Source of the DNA: Osedax fenrisi
Lineage: Eukaryota > Annelida > Polychaeta > Sabellida > Siboglinidae
Assembly: GCA_964019155.1 (NCBI GenBank)
Contig: OZ025245.1
Location: 29,429,045 to 29,493,044 of the forward strand
Direction of reading: 5' to 3'
Length of the DNA: 64,000 nt
The translations under genes were made by a program, and so were the position numbers. Below are positions 23,341 through 36,068 of this stretch, one piece after another. Positions within the stretch are counted from its first letter, which is position 1. Every line of letters begins with the position of its first letter. The notes under the pieces are model-generated. The model searched no databases. It had not been told where the DNA came from and saw only the letters and a program-made list of their open reading frames with translations.

Positions 23341-24055
23341 TCTGGTAGTTGTATCTTGTTTTTTAATTGTTTTATTTTCCATTAGATAGTTTTACACTAC
23401 CATCATGGATTGAACCGATGGATAGTGCGGTCATTGTTAGTCCGGTCCACGACCGATCCGGCATTAAGTTTTATGTTTGTATTGTCATGTTGATTCTTTC
23501 TGTAGCCTTTTATACTAGATGGCGCCTATCTCCTCTCCCAGTCCCCTACTGCAAATTTATCCCACTTGACGAAGTGGTTACCAGGGTGTGGCACGAGGAG
23601 CCAAAGATAGTTTGAAAAATAGTTTGAGGACAGTAAATGGTGTGTAGTGACTAACCCATATGTTTAAAGGGTGACAGTAGTCATATACACATTAATGCGT
23701 TTTGAGACCATATTATACCCCGTGTATGTATATATACATGACATTAAATTATTATGATCTATGTAATAAATATAAACAAATTCTAAATTAAATTAAAAAA
23801 TAATCTATTTTTAAATTACTGCTATAAACAAACAGCAATTTATTTTTTACATTTATATTTAATATTTAGAATCGGAAGTTTTAGATAGTATTATTTCGAG
23901 CCGTATATTATTATCGGAACTATCGATATCAATGGATGAGATAACGTGTATCAGAGGTAGGCATATCCTGTATGACAAGTATTCCCGGTTTTACAATCTA
24001 AATGGGGCGTGTCAGCATTTCTCGCGGGGGGTAATCGTTAGTTAACAAATATGTA
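23341..24055. other. Unassigned stretch upstream of the decayed LINE
   Basis: 23390-23640 is a GC-richer patch with one 82-residue open frame on the plus strand containing a hydrophobic run (YVCIVMLILSVAFY). It may be the LINE's 5' region or an unrelated relic. 23640-24055 is AT-rich without recognisable content. Confidence 0.3.
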
Positions 24056-24059
24056 CAAT

Positions 24060-24285
24060 TGCTTGTAGCATCGCTAGCTATATGTGTGTGTCCTATGGAT
24101 TATTTGTAGCATCGCTAGCTATGTCCTACGTGTGTCCTATGGAGTGCTTGTAGCATCGCTAGCTATGTCCTACGTGTGTCCTATGGAGTGCTTGTAGCAT
24201 CGCTAGCTATGTCCTACGTGTGTCCTATGGAGTGTTTGTAGCATCGCTAGCTATGTCCTACGTGTGTCCTATGGAGTGTTATGTT
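24060..24285. repeat. 44-bp tandem repeat, five copies
   Basis: The unit joins GCTTGTAGCATCGCTAGCTA to TGTCCTACGTGTGTCCTATG and GAGT. Copies 2-5 are nearly identical; the first is shorter. Each unit holds the palindrome TAGCTAGC-like ATCGCTAGCTAT. No ORF of note. Confidence 0.9.
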
Positions 24286-24289
24286 TGTG

Positions 24290-24724
24290 AGTAAGAAACA
24301 CACAGTGGACGTTATGTTAATATCACTTATGCTAGGTAATTGTGGGTTTCATATATATAAACATAATTTATATAAAACAATAAGTTTAATCCAATACAGT
24401 GTATATAATATATTATATAAGTTAAAATGTATCCTATATATGTAGCCTACATAATGTAGGATATAGGCTGATTTATAAGAACATTAATATGTATTTATTT
24501 TAACATACATTGATTTGCGAAAATATAAATAACAACAAATTAAAATTAAAAATATAAAATTGTCTTTGTTGATATTTAGAATAACAAATAAATTAAATAT
24601 TAAATACATTAATTTTTATTTATAATATAATATATATGTATATTATATATACGTATTTTCTATTAATTTCATTTTTATATAATTTCAATTTAGAATCGAA
24701 TGTGTTTAGTATTCTTATTAGCCT

Positions 24725-24755
<31 letters not shown>

Positions 24756-25505
24756 GTGGAAATATTATATATATATATATATAGTACTATTTTTTTTTAA
24801 AAACTCTGTTATTATGTGTCCGGTATTGATATACTTGCTGTATACTGTATACAGATGTCCACTATAATAATGATGAAATGAGAAACTGACCGCGGGCATT
24901 GATGTTCTCCTCCTCAGAGTGTGTCGGAGTAAATGCATTGCGCATCACTTACGCTTGCCTCCCTGGCGGCTGGTGTCTTCACTATGTTGCATGTCCTTGA
25001 AGGTTGATCATGCACGGATCTGAATGATGAGTCATCAGCCTGTGATACAGTTTACGTGAATGTACAAGCGTGACTTCACACACATACACATCACATTTAG
25101 TTTATATCTTATTTAGCGTTTCAAGTACATACGTTTAATTAAGTATAATTACGATTATTTGATATTCAGCAACATATATATAGTTATAATATAATATTAT
25201 ATATATATATATCAAATCATATTATATACAGAACGTATATATATTTATGAATATGTGTGCATTTTTTGTAGCATACCAATGTACCAATTGGTAATTTGTT
25301 AACGACCCATTTGTATTCATATACATGTAAATGCTGATAGTACGTTTGTATGTTGGGACGTTGATACGTTGGGACGGTACGTCGAAAATCTAGTTCTAAC
25401 ATATGAATTATCATGTAAATGAATACTGATGAGACATTGGTAGGTTGCATCCAAACAACGCAGTTTTTATAGCGGAATAGGGGAACAATTATTAGCTATA
25501 TCCAT

Positions 25506-25559
<54 letters not shown>

Positions 25560-25866
25560 CATTACAATCAAAGTCATTACATAATTAAGTTGATATTGTA
25601 AACATGTAAATATGATATCATAAAATACATATATTTAGAAATATTACACTATGTTTAAAACTATATATCAGCATTAGTTATATCCTCTCGATCAGCGCTT
25701 TTGTTGGATGTGTTGTTTCGGAATTCATTATTATCTATTTTTTTACAACTGAACGCCTCGATTTTGAACGCCTTGATGGCGAATACTATAATATATTATT
25801 ATTAACATATACGTATGTATATATATATAAATAAGATATGCATATATCATAATTACATACTTATAA

Positions 25867-25933
<67 letters not shown>

Positions 25934-26070
25934 AATATATTATTATTATTTTTAATAATGTATAATACAATATATTATTAAAGATAATAACAATATATAG
26001 TGGCGTTGATATATTCTAGCCTATGCATGATTATACCCTTAACGTGCACCAGCTTACTGACGTGAGGTTT
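24290..26070. other. Gene-free stretch
   Basis: AT-rich with (TA)n at 25508-25555 and 25870-25911. A GC-richer patch at about 24830-25080 (CTCCTCCTCAGAGTGTGTCG, CCTCCCTGGCGGCTGGTGTC) has no convincing reading frame and no recognised match. Confidence 0.4.
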
Positions 26071-26071
26071 C

Positions 26072-26340
26072 CTAGTGTGCGACTCTATTGAGATTTCCGT
26101 AGAGAGAGTAGATGGAGTAAACCTCACTAGTCGCACTCGTTCCTCGCCACTCGATGTCGGCCTCCAATATGTTATCGTCTACACGGCAGGCCATAACAAA
26201 CATACATAACCCTGTCACAAGGACATCAGTCGCCGAACAGAATACAACTATCGTCTGTTGCAATTCCATCATTATAAGTATATGATTAAATATACAATGT
26301 ATGTTATACATAGATTATAATATATCATGTATAATTTTTG
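26072..26340. other. GC-richer patch with a 79-residue minus-strand frame
   Basis: The minus frame (MMELQQTIVVFCSATDVLV, RVDDNILEADIEWRGTSA) is the only opening. It has mixed codons but no family I recognise, and no splice or poly(A) context that fits. It may be an exon or an element end. Confidence 0.25.
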
Positions 26341-26457
26341 GTGACAACATATATGTTGGTGACAACATATATGACACTATATATAATGGTGGTGACGTCA
26401 ACAGTTTTGTTCTTAGTGACTCATCACGTGGTCAGTAGTAATACTTTACGATATCAT

Positions 26458-26499
<42 letters not shown>

Positions 26500-26619
26500 A
26501 TGTAGTGTATTTTGTATGAGTGTGTGTTCAAATGAGTTTATATTAGATTGGCGGCGCGGTGTGGTATTAAGGCAGGATGATTGTGAGAATGAATGTTACC
26601 TAACATATATATATAATAT

Positions 26620-27100
26620 ATAATGGCGCGAGGATATTGTCAGTGTTTGTCGAGATGTTTATGTATAACTGTCCCCCCCCCCCGTATTCCGTCACCACGT
26701 ATTTTCCCCACGTATTCCATCACCACGTATTTCCCCCCGACGTATTCCGTCACCACGTATTTTCCCCCCACGTATTCCGTCACCACGTATCCCGATCTTC
26801 ACCCTGCGACCACGATGACGACTGAGACCGACGAGCTGATGCACGATACGACCTGCTTCTGGAGCGCTACCGACTCCAACCGTATTATTCTTATTATTTA
26901 TCTGGCACGCCCCTTAACATATTGTGGGCGTGACATCTGGAATTGTTCCAAGGTGAACGAGCCCTTTTTGAGCTAGCAGTCGAAGCGAGCAGACGTATAA
27001 TTATCTTGTATCGACGATAGCACATGGCGAAGACTCTCCTCGAATAAAACTATTATTGGAAACGCGACCCGTATTGACTTGTTTATTAACACTATACTAC
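26620..27100 (+). other. GC-rich island with CGTATTCCGTCACCA repeats and an LTR-like end
   Basis: 26661-26800 holds a C-run and four ~31-bp units (CGTATTCCGTCACCACGTAT plus TTTCCCC). The following 200 bases are less AT-rich, include CTCGAATAAAAC (poly(A)-signal-like) and end ATACTACA before (TA)n. Together with TGTGGGCGTGACATC at about 26931 this could be an LTR of ~170 bp, but no partner is present. Two overlapping plus frames (117 and 62 residues) exist only across the repeats. Confidence 0.3.
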
Positions 27101-27164
27101 ATATATATATATATATATAATCATCATCATCATCATTATATTTTCATTATATTTTCATTATATT

Positions 27165-27400
27165 ATCATTTAATGTTATTGTATTGCTTTTTTATGAGAC
27201 AGAACACGAATGAACAATATAGAATTGTAAAATATTTATTTATATTTATTCATTTTGTATTTATTCATTTTGTATTAATTCTCTCATTACCAAGAGCAGG
27301 TTGGTATCTCGATAAGTTCAATAGAACTTCTATACCATACCTGGGTTTTTGATCTCGGTCATCAACTGAATCTGATATTATTATTATTATTATTATATAT
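27165..27400 (+). mobile_element. 5'-truncated LINE copy: 3' end with (ATT)n tail
   Basis: Matches, in opposite orientation, the 3' end of the split LINE at 48552-48790. The shared words in order are AAGCAATA/TATTGCTT, GAACAATATAGAATT, ATTACCAAGAGCAGGTTGG, TATACCATACCTGGGTTTTT and TCATCAACTGAATCTGATA. Both end in an ATT microsatellite. It gives the 3' boundary of that LINE family. Confidence 0.85.
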
Positions 27401-28470
27401 ATGAATAATAATATATCATATATACACAAATATGCATTATAATACAATATTAGGCTTAGCTACATTGTATGTATACATGGGTATACCCGTATATCAATTA
27501 AACCATAAATTATCATGTATACACTAATGTCATATACTCGTATTTATTATCACTGCAGAAGTTGTACCTATTATCACATGCGTCCCTTAGTATAACCAAA
27601 GCCTTTGGTATAACCTAGAACAATTAGGGTTGTAAGTGCGTTCACACTGTTGTCGCAGATAGTATCTTTCTATAGATGGCAATATCACGAATTCATCTAT
27701 ATCATGCAGCGTATACCAGTATAACTTAAGTTACAATTGCACCATAAAGGTACATATATTATTATCGCAAAATGTTGTTCTATAATATATATTTGTATTA
27801 ACACATGTTCTCTTTATAGTATAATTTTCTATTATTATCGCAATGTTAGTTTAAAATTCGATTTATCATTTTATTGTTTATATTTACAATAAAATATTAC
27901 TCTATAGAATAATATATCGTTTAGTGAGTTGTATATTTCATTTAGGAAATGTAAGTCACCGCAATGTAATTAATGGAGCGAGTATCTTAATCTTCTAGGA
28001 AACTAATGCTATGTGTAAGCGTTTTCTTATCTGATCATTTCTATAATGCAATGTTGTCATCTAAATAATTATAAAGAACTAATATATTACTTATTAATAT
28101 TTACATTAGTATTCCGCGCAAATGAATATAGTTTCAATATCTATATTATATATATTGGTTACATTTAATTATTCAAAAAATTGTCAAGTATTATAATTTT
28201 TAAATAGTAGAAATCAATTATAATTTGAAAATTTTGTAGTTCAATCACATTAAGAAAAAAATATCCAAAATAAATTGCAGGTTGAAATTCCCGTAAATCT
28301 CACTTGTTGTGAGTTAAAATCCACACCGTGTACGATACCTTGACGTGGTGATGTGGCTTCTGAAATAGATCCAAATTCGTACTAAATATCCGTGTACTTA
28401 TACGTGTATATATACACATTATATATAAATCGTAATCAGAGACCATATCTATAAATTAATAACTATTATA
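27401..28470. other. Gene-free AT-rich stretch
   Basis: No ORF, RNA gene or repeat recognised apart from a short ACCAAAG-C-CTTTGGT hairpin near 27595. Confidence 0.45.
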
Positions 28471-28475
28471 AACTA

Positions 28476-28605
28476 TAGGGGAAAGTAACATAATAGGGAC
28501 ACTTTAACAATATTGAGATATTAAAATGAATATTTATCAAAATTTGTTTGAATTTTAGCAAAAATGTATGTTATTGTATATGAAAAGCAGAATCATGTAT
28601 AGCCA
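28476..28605 (+). mobile_element. One end of a TA-GGGGA element (right end lost)
   Basis: TAGGGGAAAGTAACATAATA followed by GGGACACTTTAAC resembles the left terminus of the element at 41924 (TAGGGGAAAGATGTGTAGTA). No inverted partner is found downstream, where a tandem repeat begins. Confidence 0.45.
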
Positions 28606-29690
28606 TAATTAATAAATTATAGATAGGCAAATAATAAAAAAACCGAGCAACGCCGATTTGGAACGGTTTGGGTTTAGGTTTTCAACATATTTTGGAATAT
28701 TTGAAATATTTTTGTATTTTTTGAAATATTTGTTAACTAATTTTTTAAATATTAAAAAAAATATGTTTCTACATTTGTATTTATTTTAGATACACTTTAT
28801 TTAATTGTATATACTAGAAATGTAGGATCAGGAGTAGCTCTAATTAATAATTCATAAATAGGCAAACAATCAAAAATCGATAAAAGTCGGTTACTGTTTG
28901 GATTTGGGTTTAGGTTTGAGTTTTCGACATTTTTTTAAAACATATTTTGTAATATTTTAAATATTTGTTGTATTTTTTAGCAATTATATATTTTAGCATA
29001 ATCAGGAATAGCTATAATTAATAAAAATAAATAGTCAAACAATAAAAACCTAGCAACGCCGGGTAGGCTACTGATATGCTGAAATATTTGTTATATTTAA
29101 AAAATATTTTTAGACACTTTTTAAAATATATTTTATAATATTTTAAATTATTGTTTGACTTTTTACAAAATATTTTACGAATAAATCTTAAAAAGAACAA
29201 CGCTAGATCTACATCGGATACAGTTAAAATTATTAAATATTAGTTAGAAACAAATTTAACGATTAGCTATGCATAATTAGGAATAACTATAATTAATAAT
29301 TGATAGGCAAATAATAAAAAAACCGAGCAACGTCGGGTTGGGTACGGCAAGCAATTCCAAATCATTAATAGTTATAATTAATAAATTATAGATAGGCACA
29401 TAATTAAAAACCTATCAAAGCCGGGTTGGGACGGTTTGGGATTGGGTTTTCAACATATTTTGTAATATTTTAAATATTTGTTGTATTTTTTAATATATTT
29501 TTTGAAATATTTGTTCCATAATTTTTTAAATATTATAAACAATATTTTTCTACATTTATTTGTATTTTAGATAAACTTTATTTAATTGTATATACTAGAA
29601 ATATAGAATCAGAAATATCCCTAATTAATAAATAATAAATAATAGATAGGCAAACAAACAAAATCCGAGAAATTCTATCTTACCAAATAT
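28605..29690. repeat. Degenerate tandem repeat, about five units
   Basis: Units begin TAATTAATAAATTATAGATAGGC, then AAATAATAAAAAAACCGAGC, AACGCCGGGTTGGG-like and GGTTTGGGTTTAGG words, then AT-rich sequence with ATATTTTGTAATATTTTAAA. Starts at roughly 28605, 28840, 29010, 29290 and 29380. Unit lengths are uneven (90-280). No coding capacity. Confidence 0.65.
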
Positions 29691-30036
29691 TTTAAAAATA
29701 ATCTGGATAAATAACCAGGAGATATGTAAGTCAATGTTGTAGGTGTGCTTGTCAGTATGTGTAGCATAGGTATAGAATAGTATAGAATGTTTATTGAAAT
29801 TATAATAGCTATCGTATCTTTTAGTTTCGTCAGTTTCATTATTTTCATAACTAGTGAAATTAAGACGGCAGTCGTATTTACCTCTTAGTCATCTGATACA
29901 TATACAGATTAAGGAGTTCTCGGCCTTTGATGTATACAACGTATTAAGATAGGAGATATTTATTTGTGTATGGATTTAAAAAAAATGTCAGCACCTAGGA
30001 TTTTGATCCGATTTCAATTCTGTAAATTGCATATTG
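29691..30036. other. Gene-free stretch
   Basis: No ORF or repeat recognised between the tandem block and the TTAA element. Confidence 0.4.
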
Positions 30037-30486
30037 TTAAGGGGACGCGATACCATCGTTTGGTTTAAATGTAAAAGATACGAAAAAATGCTATTTTTAG
30101 AAATCTATTAACTCAAAAAATATTAACTTTTTTTATTTTATTTTTTTTTTAATCTATTAAGAATATTCCATATTTAGGTTTTATCTAGTTATATTGAAAC
30201 AATGAAGAACAAATATTCAATTGTACAAAAGTTAATACCAGTTATGTCAGCATGATTGGTCACAAATAATTATTCTGAGTAAATCAAGTTTCAAATATAA
30301 TATATAAATATGCACAATATGAATATACAGGTACAAATAATATAATATAAACAAAATGAATAATGTAATGAACATAATTTAACAACCACATAAAAGATAA
30401 TATGTGAAGTATCAACATTTTAAATTAATAAACAATTTTAAATTCAATTTTTTTTCAAAAAAATCAATAGTATCGCGTCCCCTTAA
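30037..30486. mobile_element. TTAA-flanked GGGGA element, copy 2
   Basis: TTAA GGGGACGCGATACCATCG at the left and CTATTG-type inverse ending GTATCGCGTCCCC TTAA at the right (arms about 14 bp). 450 bp. The inner word AATAATTATTCTGAGTAAAT is also found in copy 3 (45007) and, without termini, near 30752 and 43631. Confidence 0.75.
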
Positions 30487-30985
30487 CTAATATAATGTTA
30501 ATAAAGGTTACCTAATTTAAAAAAAATGGTTAAATGAAAACCTGAAATATTTTTAGGAAAAATATGATGCTAAATTAAATTTGTTTGTAATTGTTTTAAT
30601 TGTAATTGTATATGTTATACTATGTGTAATAAATTTCTTTTAAGTAACCTTTATTATACATATAATAATAAAAATACTGTGCAAATGTCATAAAGTTTGG
30701 ATAATTATTAAGTAAGGGCTAACAATTTCTAAGATTCAAAATAAATTAAATTCAATATTCTGAGTAAATCGAGTTTAAAGTTTGACTACATTTATTTTAC
30801 ATTTTATGGTAATATATGATTATTATTTGTATCATTAACAATATTTCTAGTATTATAATATTATAGAATACCATACTAACATATCCATAAAGTTTCATAT
30901 ATGTATTCTCTACACAAATATGTATATGAACGTTATAGTCTAAATGCAGGACCCAATGTTCTTATGTAATAGTATTTAATATGAC
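30487..30985. other. Gene-free stretch
   Basis: AT-rich. Contains a second ATTCTGAGTAAATCGAGTTT word near 30755, a possible fragment of the TTAA element family. No ORF. Confidence 0.4.
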
Positions 30986-30989
30986 ATAT

Positions 30990-31910
30990 CATATCGACTT
31001 GTAACAACCTTGTTATCGCAAGCTATAGAACCTGACTCTGTTCATGGCAGGAATATGTCCGCTAAATGGCTACCCATTGGCTTAGCATCTCACTATAAGC
31101 TCCACCATAAGCCTAATCATATATATCTAACGGTAGTCCACGATACGTTGTTCCCAGACCTTGTTCCTATACGTCGTGATACACGCTATTGCTATACTTG
31201 CACTAACAATACACTTTTATACTAGACTCTTTGTCTCTATACATTTTGAAAGCTGCGGGATAGACACATAACTAATCATATTCTATTATACACAGATTAA
31301 TATAACACATTGTACCCCCTCGTACCAGGCAGAACAGCAGTCCCCCAGCAGTGGAAGTCTAGGTGATGAACTAGATGTGGCTGAACATCAAGCTTCTATC
31401 CTGTAACTATAGGTCAAGGTCAGCGTATGACATCTACAGGAGGACGTATCATCATCAGTGAAAGGGTACGCATTATCTCATCTTCATTCCCTCTAACCTA
31501 ATCCTCATGTCTGATCCTCCAACTCCTCATACTTCTCCTGCTCACCATCCCCCTCTCCCACTGCTAAATCCTCATACATCCACTCTCTCCTCTCCACAAT
31601 TACCCCTCACTCTCAGCTATTACACCTTATCCTATCAGCCATTCCCGCTCACTTTCAGCTGTTACCCTAATCTAAGTTTTCTGTTGATCTAATTAAAGCT
31701 TTTAAAATGTATGTCCCACCCTATGGAATTCCCTCCCTCCAACAATAATTTCTATTAGATCCCACAAAAGATTTATAAATATTACTTCTTGTTTTCTCTC
31801 TACCTCTAATCATTAAATCAACCAACTTATTATTGTTGTCCGTGTTATATTCAACGTATATTATTATTAAATTATTATCGTATTATTATTATTATCATTA
31901 TTATTTTCTT
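30990..31910 (+). pseudogene. CR1-like LINE 3' region (decayed)
   Basis: Plus frames show AKWLPIGLASHYKLHHKPNH, the 'L-x-W-L-P-I-x-x-R-I-x-Y-K-L' box of CR1-like LINEs. After a low-complexity Pro/Ser/Leu-rich stretch (31507-31690) comes the 'P-L-W-N-S-L-P' tail region (TATGGAATTCCCTCCCTCCA). Several stops. The tail ends in an ATT-rich microsatellite near 31860-31910. Similar wording to the relic at 3610-5165. Confidence 0.65.
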
Positions 31911-32039
31911 AACGCACGAGTGAAGGGGTCTCATGAAGGGGATATGATCCTATTCTAGTGCTCAATGAACAGAATATCATCATCATAATTAACGTTTTAT
32001 TATAGTTATTATTTAGAAAATACATGTACAAGCCTATAA

Positions 32040-32594
32040 AAAAAGTATAACAAATAATTTCATTTTCGTTTGTCTTTTAAGAATTTGAACGCATTGATGA
32101 ATTTTTATAGAAATGTCAGAATATATAGATAGCTAATAATATATAGATACTTTTAGTAAAGTAAATAAACTGTATAGAAATAATTTTATTATAATATAGA
32201 TATATTATATCTATAGATATTCTTCCAAAATAAATTGCTTTTTTGTTTAAAAAAAATAAATAAGTTCACAATTCATTGTCGTGAGAGAAGGCAATGTTAT
32301 GTCCACAGTGCAAATGTTCGGTAGTATATTTATTATCCATCTCTCTTATTATTCACACTCGTATACAGGTCACCGATGTAGGATCAAATGTACTATCATA
32401 CTTAATAAACATGCATAACTCTTTGTTATTTCTCAACAGGTTAATTATATAAGATATTTAAGATAATGGAACATATCTATTAAACTTTCATAATACAACA
32501 ATCTGCTCTAGAAATGATTGACCTATATAATTAAGATGTTATTATTACAAATTATTAAATAATATAGTTATTAATAAGTTAAATATGATATTAA
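32040..32594. repeat. Direct repeat X, left copy (555 bp)
   Basis: Starts AAAAAGTATAACAAATAATT and ends TTAAATATGATATTAA. Recurs at 38668-39252 in the same orientation with only scattered changes and one ~33-base deletion near 32450. Contains a short frame starting MLCPQCKCSVV in both copies. Not LTR-like (no TG...CA, no PBS beside it). It ends exactly where the terminal inverted repeat of the next element begins. Confidence 0.9.
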
Positions 32595-33179
32595 AGGGGC
32601 ATGCACACAGAGATTCCGCAGCTTTTTCCGCTGCGTTTTTCGATGGAATTACGCTGGAATTGTAAATGTTCAATAAATTACGCAGCTTTCCACAGCTTTT
32701 TTTGAACATGGACATGCTCAATATTTTCTGCGTTTTTCCGCGCGTAATAGGCGTTTTAAACTTTTTGTGATTGACACATAGCATTTATAGATAATATTAA
32801 TTTCTAATTTTTTAAATATAATTTAAGTTTATTATATTATATTACGATATAACCATGAATAGTATCGATTTAAATTTACTCTTTAATTCAATAAAATAAT
32901 TTAAATTGATATGGAATGTGGCATCAGAAAAGTATAGGAATAAAACGAAAAGAAACGGAGATTAGGATAAACTAGCAATGGATTTGGAAATTGATGGTTT
33001 AATTTAATATTTATTTATATGTAATTTATAACAATACATTTTATTGTATATAAAATGTAATTATAAATATATATATATATATATATATAATTAATAATTG
33101 TATACATAATCAATATTATAAATTAGGTATATTAATGAGATTTTTTTAAATGTTGATAATTTTTTTGTACTTGATAAAT

Positions 33180-33295
33180 ATGATGTTATATTTTACAAAC
33201 AAATTGTAGTTTTAAATAACGAATATGGCCATTCTCAAAAGATCGTAAAATTGCGTATACATATTATTATAATATATATTACATGTTCATAATGA

Positions 33296-33332
<37 letters not shown>

Positions 33333-33530
33333 AAGTCAATATTGAGTGTAAACATATATATATTTAGATGTATATGATGTTATATATTTTCAAACAAATT
33401 GTAGGTTTAAATAACGATTGTGGCAATTCTAAAATGATCGCCAAATTGCGTATACATATTACATGTTCATAATTAGTATATATAAATATATATTGTAAGT
33501 AAATAGTGAGTGTAAACATATATATTTATA
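33180..33530. repeat. Tandem duplication, two ~190-bp units
   Basis: TGATGTTATATTTTACAAAC ... AAATTGCGTATACATATT recurs from 33374 with small changes (ACGAATATGGCCATTCT versus ACGATTGTGGCAATTCT). AT-rich and non-coding. Confidence 0.7.
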
Positions 33531-34417
33531 TAGAATCTGTGAAATATTAATAATTTGAAATTTAATATTTAAAAAAGGATGTTATGAACCAGAGGCGCCA
33601 AATTTATATAACTAAGGGGTTATATAATAAAGGGGTAATAGTTTTATATATTTGTTAAATCAGCATATTACATGTTACACTTTTATCATATACACATAAT
33701 TCAAATATATACATGTTTATGTACATTATTAATTATACATTATGTTTCATACATACATATTATTATGATAATATAAACTATATTAAGAAATTGTATACAT
33801 AATTATATGAAGTACTTTTATATATATATATAGTTTATAGGAAAAAAATATATGGCTATCTATAATAATGCAGGTGGTTTAAACTAAATATTAATAATAC
33901 ACTTTCAATGTTAATTTTCTCTGGTGAATACTTTATTTCTAAAAATATTATAATATAATATTATATTATAATAATTATTAAATATATTATAATGAATAAA
34001 ATATAAAACACATATTTCTAGAATATATATATTTAATATATTATATTATAAGTGAAAAATAATTGTGAACATATAAATATATCAATAAATGTTACAATCT
34101 ATTTAGAGGCCCCTATTGCGTTATTTAGAATGTTTAGATGATTCTATTTTTAATAGCTTCAGCTATAACTCTGATTACTTTTATATTATTTATATATTTA
34201 ATTATAATATTATATTATTAAATATATTAAAAATTATGAGATAGTATTATAATAATTATATAATAAATATAAATTCAATGAATAATATTCATCCATATTT
34301 ATTATCATACGATTCATAAATACTCAGCACGTGTAATTTTTGTTTTGTGATTCTTGTCGTACCAAAAATAGAACGTTTTACATTTGTTCCGTACATACGT
34401 AGAAAATAGTAAATCAT

Positions 34418-34687
34418 TTGTCGCTTTTAAACTTTTGTACGACATATTGTATATCTATTTTTATAGCACATTACAAGTATTACACATTACGTGTATTAAT
34501 ATGTTTCTATAAAGGAAATGTATATTACTTACGTGAAATTGTTAAATTCGATTTTGAAAATAACAAATTAATAGCGATAACCACATATGGTGTCATTTAT
34601 GGCAAATTTGTTTTATATAATATAGTCGTATCAAACTATAAAATTTTAAAATGTATTTTAAATTATTATTTGTATAATGAAAACTAA
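34418..34687 (+). CDS. Unrecognised 89-residue ORF inside the TIR element
   Basis: Reads YYTLRVLICFYKGNVYYLRE, then VKFDFENNKLIAITTYGVIYG; the residues are mixed rather than TA-repeat-like. The start is a non-ATG codon, so the piece is more likely an exon or the 5' part of a gene that continues in the exon at 34890 or 35147. No family recognised. A sister-like short frame with Cys residues lies at 36427. Confidence 0.3.
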   Translation: MSLLNFCTTYCISIFIAHYKYYTLRVLICFYKGNVYYLREIVKFDFENNKLIAITTYGVIYGKFVLYNIVVSNYKILKCILNYYLYNEN

Positions 34688-34889
34688 TTGTTTATTACTA
34701 ATAAATAACAAAGCAATAGGATATTTTAGTTTTAAATTCTATGCATAGCTATGCTGCGAGTAACAACTAATTTAATGAAACATTTAATATATCATTTCAT
34801 ATATATATATTTAATATAATCATGTATATATATATATATATATAGTTTACATTATAGAAAATCAATCTATATTTAAGATATTATTTCAG

Positions 34890-35068
34890 ATACAAATACT
34901 GATTCAGCATCGGAAGGAGATGATTATTTAGTGCCGCCCATTCCTGAACTACTCACTTGTGAACTCCCTTGCGAAAGCATAGAAACGTGTCTCGGAACTG
35001 GAGAAAAATATAGCCGAACAAGACGCAACAATCAGCGATTCGATAGAAAAACTGTATTGCCCTAATAG
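34890..35068 (+). pseudogene. Exon copy 1 of 3 (frameshifted)
   Basis: The acceptor TTATTTCAG precedes and the donor AATAG|GTAATT follows. Compared with copy 2 it lacks 5 bases (CTCGA) after GAAAGCATA, which breaks the frame. The introns around copies 1 and 2 are also alike, so a ~255-bp segment was duplicated. Confidence 0.6.
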
Positions 35069-35146
35069 GTAATTTATTAAAATATATGTATATATATATA
35101 AATTACATTATAACAAATCAATCTATATTTATGTATATTATTTCAG

Positions 35147-35330
35147 ATACAAATACTAATTCAGTATCGGAGGGAGATGATTATTTAGTGCCTCCCATTC
35201 CTGAACTACCCACTTGTGAACTCCCTTGCGAAAGCATACTCGAGAAACGTGTCTTGGAACTGGAGAAGAAGATAGCCGAACAAGACGCAACAATCAGCGA
35301 TTCGATAGCAAAACTGTATTGCTACAATAG
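35147..35330 (+). CDS. Exon copy 2 of 3 (intact), acidic start and coiled coil
   Basis: 184 bases between TATTTCAG and AATAG|GTAATT, open throughout. Encodes an acidic and proline-containing start (SVSEGDDYLVPPIPELP), two Cys (CELPCES) and a heptad-like helix (LEKRVLELEKKIAEQDATI) ending SIAKLYCYNR. The helix suggests dimerisation. The protein family is unknown. It could be part of the transposon's own gene (many transposases have such a coiled coil after their DNA-binding domain) or a captured host exon. Confidence 0.5.
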
Positions 35331-35349
35331 GTAATTTATTAAAATATAT

Positions 35350-36010
35350 GTATACATCGGTCCTTCACTTTTCTCTAATTATTTATATCCACTACCATCC
35401 ATAATATCTAAATATCCAAATAACTATTACCATCTATATGCAAATGACATACAACTATATCAATCCGTATAACATATAACCTACGTATTCGAGATCATTC
35501 CTCTACTTCCTCATACCAACACTTACCATGGTTCCCATTTAACAAACGCCCTGCTTATCGCATACTATCTATTATTCATTCCTCAATTTACTCTTCAAAT
35601 TGCACCTCCTATATTTCTTCTTCTCTAGTACAAATATCTTTCCTTCCATCTCTTAGAAACAATGCATCTCATCTTCTATCTACCCCTATTCTCCATCCCT
35701 CAAAAATGAATACTCGGTACTGAGTTATATTGGTCCAAAACTATGGAACTCCCACCCTATATTAGATCCATAAAATCGCATAAAACATTCATGAAATATA
35801 TACAACAATTTATATCAGGTGGCAACCTGTATTACTAATATTGTTTGTCATTATTATTTCATTTATTAACTTCGGTACAGTTTATGCTATTTTATTTTAT
35901 TATTATTAATGATATATATTGTTTTACCTAATCTATTATTTGTAATCTATATATACACTTTTGTGAAATCATTTATGATTTATTTAAGTGTTTAAATAAA
36001 CTTTCAATCA
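35350..36010 (+). pseudogene. CR1-like LINE 3' fragment with AATC-rich tail
   Basis: The plus strand shows YHLYANDIQLYQS (catalytic F/YADD decayed to YAND) and, after stops, a tail with YIRSIKSHKTFMKYIQQF. The 3' end AATCAAATCAATCAAT is a short tandem tail. It lies between exon copies 2 and 3, so it inserted into or beside the duplicated region. Confidence 0.7.
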
Positions 36011-36068
36011 AATCAATCAATACATTACATTATAACAAATCAATCTAGATTTATTTATATTATTTCAG

